The notes under the pieces are model-generated. The model did not search any database and was not told the origin of the DNA. It saw nothing but the letters and a program-made list of their open reading frames with translations. From DATAXP01 sp036272935 (GTDB lineage: Bacteria > Planctomycetota > Planctomycetia > Pirellulales > PNKZ01), in NCBI GenBank assembly GCA_036272935.1, contig DATAXP010000157.1, positions 1-12,323 on the forward strand: a stretch of DNA of 12,323 nt, written 5' to 3'. Position 1 is the first letter of the stretch; every line of letters starts with the position of its first letter. Positions 1 through 7,010 of this stretch are shown here, piece after piece. Both the position numbers and the translations under genes were made by a program.

Positions 1-487
1 TCGGCGATTCGCCGCCCGTGAGCAGGCTGACTGACCGCAAGTGGTGGTCGAGGAAGATCGGTGCTGCGAGTGCCGCCGGCTCGGCCAGGTACGTCGCGAG
101 CGGTGTCCCGAGCAACACGGATCGTTGCGGATTGCTGGCGAGTGCAGCGGCGAGCGCCAAGATCGTCTTCAGCCGCACACCGCTGCGCGTCGTGACGACG
201 AGGACGCGGAAACGATTGGACGAAGACGACTGCAGGTCGTCATACAGCCGGGACTTCTTCTGCCAGCTGTCGGCATCTTTCGTCGAACGAATCTGTTCGG
301 TGTGATTGTCGATCTCGACCAGGTAATTGAACATGCGACCATCGGGCAGGATCAGCTGGAAGGCACAGTCCGGATAGAGGCACTCGTTGCCGACGGTCAT
401 CCCTAGCCGCGGCGCGGGGATCGTGCGATCGCGGATACCGACGGCCTCCTTGAACCGCTGGCTGAGCGTGCGAAACAGGCTACGCAT
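1..487 (-). CDS. Replication-relaxation-like protein, incomplete at window edge
   Basis: A minus-strand frame is open from the left edge to at least position 487, where an ATG gives MRSLFRTLSQRF. The frame stays open and looks protein-like further upstream (PAERLHEWLEAYPPL), but I see no ATG or GTG there back to the stop of the upstream gene. Only a TTG at 488-490 precedes the ATG, so the true start is undecided. The visible 162 residues contain LILPDG, then YLVEIDNHTEQ with a following Lys/Trp-rich helix, then FRVLVVTT. This order (PDG, acidic-x-D-x-x-TE, FRVLVVT) is what I know from replication-relaxation family proteins, which have a nuclease-like fold and sit on mobile and plasmid DNA. 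The N-terminal winged-helix part expected in that family would not fit before position 585, so the gene may be 5'-truncated. GGAGG-ATATG-CCTCC at 492-506 is a small inverted repeat that contains the only Shine-Dalgarno-like sequence upstream of the ATG. Coding status is convincing; the family assignment is moderate. Confidence 0.6.
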   Translation of the reverse strand, partial: MRSLFRTLSQRFKEAVGIRDRTIPAPRLGMTVGNECLYPDCAFQLILPDGRMFNYLVEIDNHTEQIRSTKDADSWQKKSRLYDDLQSSSSNRFRVLVVTTRSGVRLKTILALAAALASNPQRSVLLGTPLATYLAEPAALAAPIFLDHHLRSVSLLTGGESP

Positions 488-584
488 CAATGGAGGATAT
501 GCCTCCAGCCATTCGTGCAGTCTCTCGGCCGGGGCGGCAAGCAGGGCGCCGGACGTCGGTGGAGTGAGCGTCGTGATCCGATGC

Positions 585-1239
585 TTACGACTTCGGCTGA
601 TTCGCCTCCTCCGGCGATTGCAGGCGCATCAGCGTGCGCGATTCCTGGCGATCGGGGCCGAAGTGGACGAGCACAGGCACTTCGTCGTTCGTCAGGTTGT
701 ACAAACCGGTCTCGACGACCACGTTGTCGATCCCCTCGATCTTCATCGCCACCCGCTGCGACTGCTTATCGATTGCTCCCGAGACTGGAACGACCTTGTC
801 GGTGAGCGCGTCCTGCAAGTTGCCGCGAATCACGCCTTCCTTGTTCACGGCGAGCTGCACGACTTTATCGGCCTGCGTCTGCGTCGGCTCGGCGACGACC
901 GCGAACACACCTAGCGGGAGCCAGTCCTCGTTTTGAGGCGATGTGCCAGCGGCTCCGTCAGCAAACAGCTTGTGCAACTGCTTCTCGATCGCCTCGCGGC
1001 CGTTGAATCGCTCGCCGCTTGGGCTGGTCCATTGCCCTGTGTCGCTCCAATGGGCGGCAACGGCTTTTGCGTCGCCGCGGTTATACGCTTCGATGTAGGA
1101 GGTCACACTCGAATGGATGGCTTGCTCGTCTGGCCCTCTTCTCCGCGGCTTGAACTGTCAGCGCCACGGCAAGCGTCACGATTGCTGCAAACAGGGTCGC
1201 TGCGCGAGCACACGGCGTCAGGGTTGATTGGCGCATCAT
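585..1239 (-). pseudogene. Frameshifted secreted SnoaL-like/planctomycete-type protein
   Basis: The long intact frame runs from a GTG at 1106 to a TAA at 585 (173 residues), but a better start lies at the ATG at 1239 in another frame. That ATG has a purine-rich ribosome site and encodes a classic signal peptide (Met-Met-Arg, hydrophobic ATLFAAIVTLAVAL, then VQAAE). The mature frame is already recognisable before the GTG (PDEQAIHSSVTSYIEAYNRG). The two frames are joined only by a net 1-nt shift in the purine-rich stretch at about 1130-1150. Upstream in the mature frame there is a TGA in the signal-peptide region. The first 50 residues after the GTG match the first helices and strand of a SnoaL/NTF2-like domain (EAYNRGDAKAVAAHW, GREAIEKQLHKLF). 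The fold then stops, and residues about 60-173 (PLGVFAV, GVIRGN, VETGLYNLT, VLVHFGPDR) resemble a beta-rich domain I recall from planctomycete proteins labelled mu-protocadherin. It lies 47 nt after the DUF2252 stop and is probably co-transcribed. The shift may be real or an assembly error. Confidence 0.65.
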
Positions 1240-1246
1240 GGTTTCA

Positions 1247-1254
1247 TTCCTTCC
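1247..1254 (-). promoter_or_regulatory. Ribosome binding site that fixes the start at 1239
   Basis: On the minus strand GGAAGGAA lies 7 nt before the ATG at 1239. The GTG at 1106, which opens the long frame, has no comparable site and would remove the signal peptide. This supports 1239 as the original start of the frameshifted gene. Confidence 0.6.
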
Positions 1255-1286
1255 AGAGGAGTGGTTCGGGCAAGTCTTGCGGGGCT

Positions 1287-2678
1287 TTATTCCTCTTCAA
1301 TGAACACGTCGATCTTTCCGGCGCGCACCGCCTGCACCAGCGCCTCATGATCTCGCGCCGATTGATCGGCATAGGCGACAGCGAAGTCGGCGATCGCTTC
1401 GTCGCACTTGTCGCTCTTTCCCAGGTAGCCGCTGATCTTCGCCGGTTCTCCGTTGCGCGCGTGGGCGCGGGCCAACGTCCAGCCACACACTTCGGCGTAT
1501 TGACGCATGACGCCGGGCGTAAAAACATCGACCAGCATCTTGATTTTCATGTCGCGAAGCTGCCGCACGTAGAAGTGACGCCGTGATTCGCCCTGCGCCC
1601 AGCCCAGGAACAGGTCGCTGGCCGATTGCATCAACTGGTAGCCCACCACGACGCGCAGCCCGTGTTGCTCGTAGGCACTCGCCCCCGCAAACGGCTCGAG
1701 CACCGACGGACGCGCCTCCTTAACCTGAAGAAACAGCGGATCTTCCTCGGAGGCCATCAGCAGCACGATGAAGCACCAGGTCCCGACGCTGCCGATGCCG
1801 ACCACCTTGACGGCGATGTCCATCAGCTTGAACCGATCGACCAACGCCCGGCGGTGTTCCGGCAGGCTTTGACGATAGCGGTCGAAACTCTTGCGAACGT
1901 TTTCCATCGTCTCTTCGTGGCCCAGTTCGCGCCAGTGATAGATCAGCGGCGGGTTTTCCTTAATCGTCGGTGCCAGGGCCGTGGTGTGGACCAGCTCCGG
2001 ATAATCGTGCTCCAACACGCTCCGCTCACGGGCCTTCGCCAATCGTCGCTGAGCGCGCTTGCGGGCTTCGGGGTCTTCGATCGTCGGGAGGACCCGTTCG
2101 ATGTCGATCGCGGCATACCAAACGTCCAATGTGCGCATTTCGCTAAACGTGGCCATGTGCTCGCGGTACGAGCGAACGCAAACGAGCACCGCATCGCGGG
2201 CGTCGTCCTCGCTGTGCCCGGTATTGCGACTGGCCAGCACGAAGCTCGTGGCCAGGCGTTTGACGTCCCATTCCCACGGCGCGGGCAGGGTTTCGTCCAA
2301 ATCGTTGATGTCGAAAATGACCCGTCGCTCGGGCGTTGCAAACGCGCCGAAGTTCAACAGATGGCAGTCACCGCAGGCCTGCACGCGCAGCCCGGTCGTC
2401 GGCGTCGTCGCCAGGTCGGCCGCCATGTTCATTGCCGCTCCGCGAAAGAAAGTGAACGGCGATTGCAACATGCGTCCGTAGCGGACCGGAATCAGCTCGG
2501 GAATGCGGCCGGCGCTGGACTGCTCGAGCAGTTGCAGTGGATCGGGCCGGTGGTCCGCCGGCTTCCACGAGCCGTGCCCGGTCCGGGGACAGGCGTCGCG
2601 CAAGCTCTTGCCGAATTGGTACAGCTCCTCACGCGACGGATGAAATCCAAACTTCGAGTTGGTTTCGAGAGTAGCCAT
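1287..2678 (-). CDS. DUF2252 family protein
   Basis: This 463-residue protein is a full-length member of the DUF2252 family, which is widespread in bacteria and has no firmly established reaction. The hallmark motifs are present in order: PVRYGRM (65-70), FTFFRGA (75-81), CGDCHLLNFG (102-111), FDINDLDET (122-130), WEWDVKRLATS (135-145), and near the C-terminus YVRQLRDMK, CGWTLARAHAR and ISGYLG. The central HLLNFG and FDINDLDE pair looks like the catalytic loop and metal-binding Asp of aminoglycoside-phosphotransferase or kinase-like folds, so a phosphotransferase activity is possible but unproven. The ATG at 2678 has GAGGA at 2688-2692, 9 nt upstream, which supports this start. It follows phosphoketolase by 41 nt and precedes the secreted SnoaL-like gene by 47 nt, consistent with one operon. 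There is no signal peptide or membrane segment, so the product is cytoplasmic. Family assignment is very secure, function is not. Confidence 0.93.
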   Translation of the reverse strand: MATLETNSKFGFHPSREELYQFGKSLRDACPRTGHGSWKPADHRPDPLQLLEQSSAGRIPELIPVRYGRMLQSPFTFFRGAAMNMAADLATTPTTGLRVQACGDCHLLNFGAFATPERRVIFDINDLDETLPAPWEWDVKRLATSFVLASRNTGHSEDDARDAVLVCVRSYREHMATFSEMRTLDVWYAAIDIERVLPTIEDPEARKRAQRRLAKARERSVLEHDYPELVHTTALAPTIKENPPLIYHWRELGHEETMENVRKSFDRYRQSLPEHRRALVDRFKLMDIAVKVVGIGSVGTWCFIVLLMASEEDPLFLQVKEARPSVLEPFAGASAYEQHGLRVVVGYQLMQSASDLFLGWAQGESRRHFYVRQLRDMKIKMLVDVFTPGVMRQYAEVCGWTLARAHARNGEPAKISGYLGKSDKCDEAIADFAVAYADQSARDHEALVQAVRAGKIDVFIEEE

Positions 2679-2719
2679 ATAGAATTGTCCTCGACGCCCT
2701 GGCGCTCGGCCGCGCGCAA

Positions 2720-5182
2720 CTAGGCATTATCGGCGGAAGTGTCGCGTACTGCGGGGCCTCCGTCAGGCCCCGCGTCCCAGTGCCAGTTCACGATCTCGGG
2801 CATGTCGTCGCCGTGCATGGCGATGTACTGCCTGTGTTCGATCAGCTTGTCCTTGATGGCCTGCTTGAAATACGCGGCCCGCGCGCCGAGTTGCGGCAGG
2901 CGGTCGATCACGTCCTCGGCTAGATGGAACCGGTCAAGATCGTTGAGCACCACCATGTCGAAAGGCGTGGTCGTGGTCCCTTCCTCCTTGTATCCGCGCA
3001 CGTGCAGGTTCTCGTGGTTCGTCCGGCGGTAGGTCAGGCGGTGGATCAGCCAAGGGTAGCCGTGAAACGCGAAGATGACCGGTTTGTCCTTGGTGAACAG
3101 TGCGTTGAAATCGCGGTCTGACAGGCCGTGCGGATGCTCGCTCGCCGGTTGCAGCTTCATCAGGTCGACGACGTTGATCACGCGCACCTTCAGCTCGGGA
3201 AGGTGCTTGCGGATCAATGCAACCGCAGCGAGCGTTTCGAGCGTTGGCACGTCGCCGCAACAGGCCATGACCACGTCGGGCTCACACCCGTGGTCGTTGG
3301 AAGCCCATGGCCAAATGCCGATCCCCTGCGTGCAGTGCTTCACCGCCTGGTCCATCGTGAGCCACTGCGGCGCCGGTTGCTTACCCGCGACGACCACGTT
3401 CACATAGTTGCGGCTGCGCAGGCAGTGATCGGTAACGCTTAGCAGCGTGTTGGCGTCGGGCGGCAGGTACACACGGATCACCTCGGCTTTCTTGTTGACC
3501 ACATGGTCGATGAACCCGGGGTCCTGGTGGCTGAAGCCGTTGTGGTCTTGCCGCCAGACATGCGAGCTGAGCAGGTAGTTCAACGACGCAATGTCGCGCC
3601 GCCAGGGAATATGGTTGCACACCTTCAGCCACTTGGCGTGCTGGTTGAACATCGAGTCGATGATGTGGATGAACGCCTCGTAGCACGAGAAGAAACCGTG
3701 GCGCCCGGTGAGCAGGTAGCCTTCGAGCCACCCTTGACATTGGTGCTCGCTGAGCACCTCCATCACGCGCCCATCGGGGCTGAGATGGTCGTCCTCGGCA
3801 TAAATGTCCGCCATGTAGCAGCGACTGGTGACTTCCAACACGTCCTGCCAGCGGTTCGAGTTGTTCTCGTCGGGGCTGAACAGGCGGAAGTTCTTGCTTG
3901 TGAGGTTCAGCTTCATCACGTCGCGCAGGAACTTGCCCATCACGCGCGTGCTCTCGGCAGTCGCCTCGCCGGGGCGCGGCACGTCGACCGCGTAGTCGCA
4001 AAAGTCGGGCATCACCAGATCGCGCAGCAGCAAGCCGCCGTTGGCATGCGGATTGTCGCTCATGCGCCGCTCGCCCTTCGGCGCCAGTTCGGCCAACTCC
4101 GGCAGCAATCGGCCTTCCGCGTCGAACAGTTCTTCGGGCCGATAGCTTTTCATCCACTGTTCGAGGATGCGGATGTGCTCGGACTTGTCCATGTCGCCCA
4201 TCGGCACCTGGTGGCTGCGCCAGTAGTCTTCGCATTTTTTGCCGTCGATCGTGGCTGGGCAGGTCCAGCCCTTCGGCGTGCGAAAAATGATCATCGGCCA
4301 GAGTGGGCGACGCACGTCGTTGCTGCTTCGCGCCTCGGCCCAGATCTGCTTGATCTCGGCCACCACGGTATCCATCACTTCCGCCAGACGCTCGTGCACC
4401 AGGTCTGGCTCGTTGCCGGCGACGATGTGCGGCTTGTAGCCCATCCCTTCGAAGAACTTGATCAGCTCGTCCTCGGGAATGCGGGCGAGGAAGCAGGGGT
4501 TGGCAATCTTGTAGCCGTTCAGATGCAGGATCGGCAGCACGGCGCCGTCGCGCGCGGGATTGAGGAACTTGTTGCCGTGCCAGCCGGTGGCCAAGGCGCC
4601 GGTTTCGGCCTCGCCGTCGCCGACGATGCAGGCAACGATCAGATCAGGATTGTCGAACGCCGCCCCGTAGGCATGGCTGAGCGCGTAGCCAAGCTCGCCC
4701 CCTTCGTGGATGCTGCCCGGAGTCTCGGGCGCGACGTGGCTGGGGATGCCGCCGGGGAAGCTGAACTGCTTGAACAGCCGCTGCATTCCCTGCTGATCCT
4801 GGCTGATGTTGGGATACACCTCGCTGTACGTCCCTTCGAGCCAGGCGTGCGCCACCAACGACGGTCCGCCGTGACCTGGGCCGATGACGTAGATCATGTT
4901 CAGGTCGTCGCGCTTGATCACCCGGTTGAGGTGAACGTAGAGCATGTTAAGGCCCGGCGATGTGCCCCAGTGCCCAAGCAGCCGCGGCTTGATGTGCTCG
5001 CGCTTCAACGGCTCGCGCAGCAACGAGTTGTCGAGCAAGTAAATTTGGCCGACCGAAAGGTAATTCGACGCGCGCCAATAGGCGTCGAGCCGCCGCAGCT
5101 CGTCAGCCGACAATCGGGCTCCGGAAGTTACCGCGGCCTTGCGAGCGCCCCTGGCACGTGTGGATTGTTCAGCCGATGACAT
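2720..5182 (-). CDS. xfp: Phosphoketolase (xylulose-5-P/fructose-6-P)
   Basis: This is a thiamine-diphosphate enzyme that phosphorolytically cleaves xylulose-5-phosphate to acetyl phosphate and glyceraldehyde-3-phosphate; many members also cleave fructose-6-phosphate to acetyl phosphate and erythrose-4-phosphate. It is cytosolic. The 820 residues match the usual length of about 800. Key motifs are intact: HWGTSPG with His71, GPGHGGP with His104, PSHV with His149, the cofactor site GDGEAETG (188-195) followed by WHGNKF, SPDENNSNR (435-443), and QDHNGFSHQDPGF with His551. The spacing of the three N-terminal His residues equals that of the characterised Bifidobacterium enzyme as I remember it. 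Dual substrate use cannot be decided from sequence. The start is supported by GGAGG at 5190-5194, 7 nt before the ATG. A short Ser/Arg/Ala-rich N-terminal tail of about 24 residues precedes the conserved domain. It lies 76 nt downstream of the broken permease gene and leads a probable operon with DUF2252. No acetate kinase or phosphotransacetylase gene is in the window. Confidence 0.97.
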   Translation of the reverse strand: MSSAEQSTRARGARKAAVTSGARLSADELRRLDAYWRASNYLSVGQIYLLDNSLLREPLKREHIKPRLLGHWGTSPGLNMLYVHLNRVIKRDDLNMIYVIGPGHGGPSLVAHAWLEGTYSEVYPNISQDQQGMQRLFKQFSFPGGIPSHVAPETPGSIHEGGELGYALSHAYGAAFDNPDLIVACIVGDGEAETGALATGWHGNKFLNPARDGAVLPILHLNGYKIANPCFLARIPEDELIKFFEGMGYKPHIVAGNEPDLVHERLAEVMDTVVAEIKQIWAEARSSNDVRRPLWPMIIFRTPKGWTCPATIDGKKCEDYWRSHQVPMGDMDKSEHIRILEQWMKSYRPEELFDAEGRLLPELAELAPKGERRMSDNPHANGGLLLRDLVMPDFCDYAVDVPRPGEATAESTRVMGKFLRDVMKLNLTSKNFRLFSPDENNSNRWQDVLEVTSRCYMADIYAEDDHLSPDGRVMEVLSEHQCQGWLEGYLLTGRHGFFSCYEAFIHIIDSMFNQHAKWLKVCNHIPWRRDIASLNYLLSSHVWRQDHNGFSHQDPGFIDHVVNKKAEVIRVYLPPDANTLLSVTDHCLRSRNYVNVVVAGKQPAPQWLTMDQAVKHCTQGIGIWPWASNDHGCEPDVVMACCGDVPTLETLAAVALIRKHLPELKVRVINVVDLMKLQPASEHPHGLSDRDFNALFTKDKPVIFAFHGYPWLIHRLTYRRTNHENLHVRGYKEEGTTTTPFDMVVLNDLDRFHLAEDVIDRLPQLGARAAYFKQAIKDKLIEHRQYIAMHGDDMPEIVNWHWDAGPDGGPAVRDTSADNA

Positions 5183-5258
5183 CCTTCGTCCTCCAATGAT
5201 TGTCTCGTTGCCACGGGTATCTTCGCGCGCGGCAATGCCCCAGTTTGTCAGATTTCGA

Positions 5259-6354
5259 TTAGCGGCTGACCGCGATCGATTGCCGGAACCTCGCTAAGCT
5301 GAAGATGAAAAACGCCAGGCCGATGCCTGCGACCGCGGCAAACTGCGGCCAGACGATATCGATCCCCGTCCCACGATAGATGATCGCCTGCGCGAACGCG
5401 ACGAAATGCCGCGACGGCAGCACGATCGTCATGCGTTGCAGCCAAGGCGGCTGGCTCTCGATCGGCGTGTTTCCGCCCGAGAGCATTTGCAGCACGATGA
5501 TCAGCAGGATGATCAGCAGCGCGAACTGCGCCATCGTGCGTGTGATCGTGCCCAGGAATCACCCCCAAGGCGGTGGCGAAGAACAGGTACAACACCACGC
5601 CGGCCAGGACGAGCAGCGGCGAGCCGGCGATCGGCACCGCCAGGATCATCCTCACCACCAAGAACAGTGAGGCGGTGGCCGCCACGAGGATCACCAGCCC
5701 GTTGGCCCACGCCTTGGCCATCGCGATCTCGAAAGCTGTCAGCGGCATCACCAGCAAGTGCTCGATCGTACCATGTTCGCGCTCGCGCAGCAGCGCGGCG
5801 CCGGTGAGAATGATCGTCAGCATCGTCACCTGGTTGATGATCGCCACGATGCTCGTGAACCAAGACGTGTCGCCGTTGGGATTGAACGCCTTGTGCACGA
5901 CCAACTCGATGGGAAGCGGCGGCTTCTGATCGTTGCGCCGCAAGTAGGTGCTCACCTGGTCGGCCAGAATGTTTTTGATGTACAAGGCGCCGATGCTGGC
6001 CTGTTGCATGGCCGTGGCGTCGATGTTGACCTGCAGCTCGGCGTTGCGTCCGGCGCGCACGTCGGCCTCGAAACGCGGCGGAATCACCACCACGAACATG
6101 TACTTGCCGCGGTCCATCAGCTCGACGATGTCGCGTGCCGCAATCATCTCCGGCAGTTTGAATCGCGGCCGGTAGAAAGCGGCGATCATCTTCTTGGACA
6201 GTTCCGAGTGATCCTCGTCGACGAAGGCGATCGTGGCACGATTTCACTTCCGACGAGGTGCCTTTGGCCTACGTGAAGATCGCGAACGTGAAGGCATAAA
6301 TCACGAACACCACCAGCACCGCGTCGCGCTGCAAGCGCGCACGACGCCCTTCAT
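5259..6354 (-). pseudogene. yhhJ: Degraded YhhJ-type ABC-2 permease
   Basis: Read across three frames, this 1.1-kb stretch gives an almost complete homologue of E. coli YhhJ, the inner-membrane permease that normally works with the RbbA ATPase and a HlyD-like adaptor. Matching landmarks are YRPRFKLPEMI, YMFVVVIPPRFEADV, LQVNIDATAMQQA, AIINQVTMLTIILTGAAL, REREHGTIEHLLVMPLTAFEI, LQMLSGGNTPIES, HFVAFAQAIIYRG and the end FSLARFRQSIAVSR. Lesions: (1) an in-frame TAG at 6269-6271 where Tyr is expected, between AFTFAIFT and AKGTSSEV; (2) a net +1 shift at about 6238-6241; (3) a net +1 shift at about 5551-5557, between FFATALGVI and LGTITRTMAQF; (4) the ATG at 6354 gives MKGVVRA out of frame with LQRDAVLVVF, and the usual helix before it seems about 8-10 residues short. 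The longest intact piece, from an internal ATG at 6189, lacks the first membrane segment and ends in a wrong-frame tail at 5248. It is probably a true pseudogene, since neighbouring long genes are intact, but indel errors in assembly cannot be excluded. Confidence 0.85.
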
Positions 6355-6419
6355 GGTCACCTTCCCCGCGGGATTTCGCGATAAGGAACGCTGCTCAGAA
6401 TGTGACGAATGACGTTCTG

Positions 6420-7010
6420 CTACTTCGTGGCGACTGCAGCCTTCGTGTACACGCTGCCGTTCTCGCGCAGCACGACCCAACCGCGGACTTCAGTCAACTC
6501 CAGTCCTGCTTCGGAAGCGTGGTGGCGCATGCGGTCGAAGCGATCGCCGACGCATGCCAACTCGATCGAATGCCGCAGCCCGGCGGCGGCACATGCATCG
6601 ACCAGCATGCTCGCGAGCGCATCGCGCAGCGCAGCGGCCGGCTCGGCCGACTCATTGCTCCACTGATAAAAGGCCTCACCAATCTCCTTGACCAGGGGCG
6701 GCATCTGTTCGGCTCGCGCGGCGCGAAAGAGCAGCAATCGCCCCGCCAATGCGAGTGCCGCCGGATCGCCTGTGGCGACGCCGCCCACGAATCGCTTCCG
6801 GTCGGCGGCGATCTCTAAATCGCTCGCCAGCGTGGCTCCCAAGAGCAGAGGCGAGAGCAGTTTCTCCCCAGCCTCGTGCGGTGCACCGTTCATCGGCTCT
6901 GACGGCGTTTGCTCCCAGGCTGTCAATTGCACGCTCAGGTCGTGCAACTGGCGCTGAGCCTCGCCGAGCGACTGCTGAATTTGTTCTACCGCGAAGTGCG
7001 TCGTTAGCAT
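6420..7010 (-). CDS. GrpE-like protein paired with SrfB (putative)
   Basis: The product has 196 residues, about the length of GrpE. The start at 7010 overlaps the end of srfB by 7 nt (ATGCTAA), a translational-coupling arrangement. The frame stays open to a more upstream ATG at 7160, but that extension lies inside srfB and is Arg-rich, so I reject it. The N-terminus (about 5-33) is a heptad-like helix (EQIQQSLGEAQRQLHDLSVQL), and the middle is helical and Ala/Leu-rich. Residues 155-165 read GDRFDRMRHHA, comparable with the G-x-x-FDP-x-x-HEAV motif of GrpE. The end (175-194) has V-x-x-GWVVLRENGSVYTKAAV, comparable with the GrpE C-terminal beta part (GY, R, then A-x-V). GrpE opens the nucleotide cleft of Hsp70, and SrfB has an Hsp70-like ATPase fold, so a dedicated exchange factor is a natural inference. 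The similarity is short and read by eye. After the TAG stop the same frame runs 20 more codons to a TGA at 6357. Confidence 0.55.
   Translation of the reverse strand: MLTTHFAVEQIQQSLGEAQRQLHDLSVQLTAWEQTPSEPMNGAPHEAGEKLLSPLLLGATLASDLEIAADRKRFVGGVATGDPAALALAGRLLLFRAARAEQMPPLVKEIGEAFYQWSNESAEPAAALRDALASMLVDACAAAGLRHSIELACVGDRFDRMRHHASEAGLELTEVRGWVVLRENGSVYTKAAVATK

Noticed and set aside
1626..2723. 365-codon plus-strand open frame
   Set aside because: It is antisense to the DUF2252 gene, whose motifs and ribosome site are unambiguous; the translation is Arg/His/Gln-rich and unlike a real protein.
3503..5179. 558-codon plus-strand open frame
   Set aside because: It is exactly antisense to the phosphoketolase gene, shows no family motif, and arises from GC-rich codon use on the other strand.
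5248..6189. 313-residue permease as an intact gene from an internal ATG
   Set aside because: It lacks the first membrane segment found in the homologue and ends in a wrong-frame tail; the correct C-terminus is in another frame ending at 5259.
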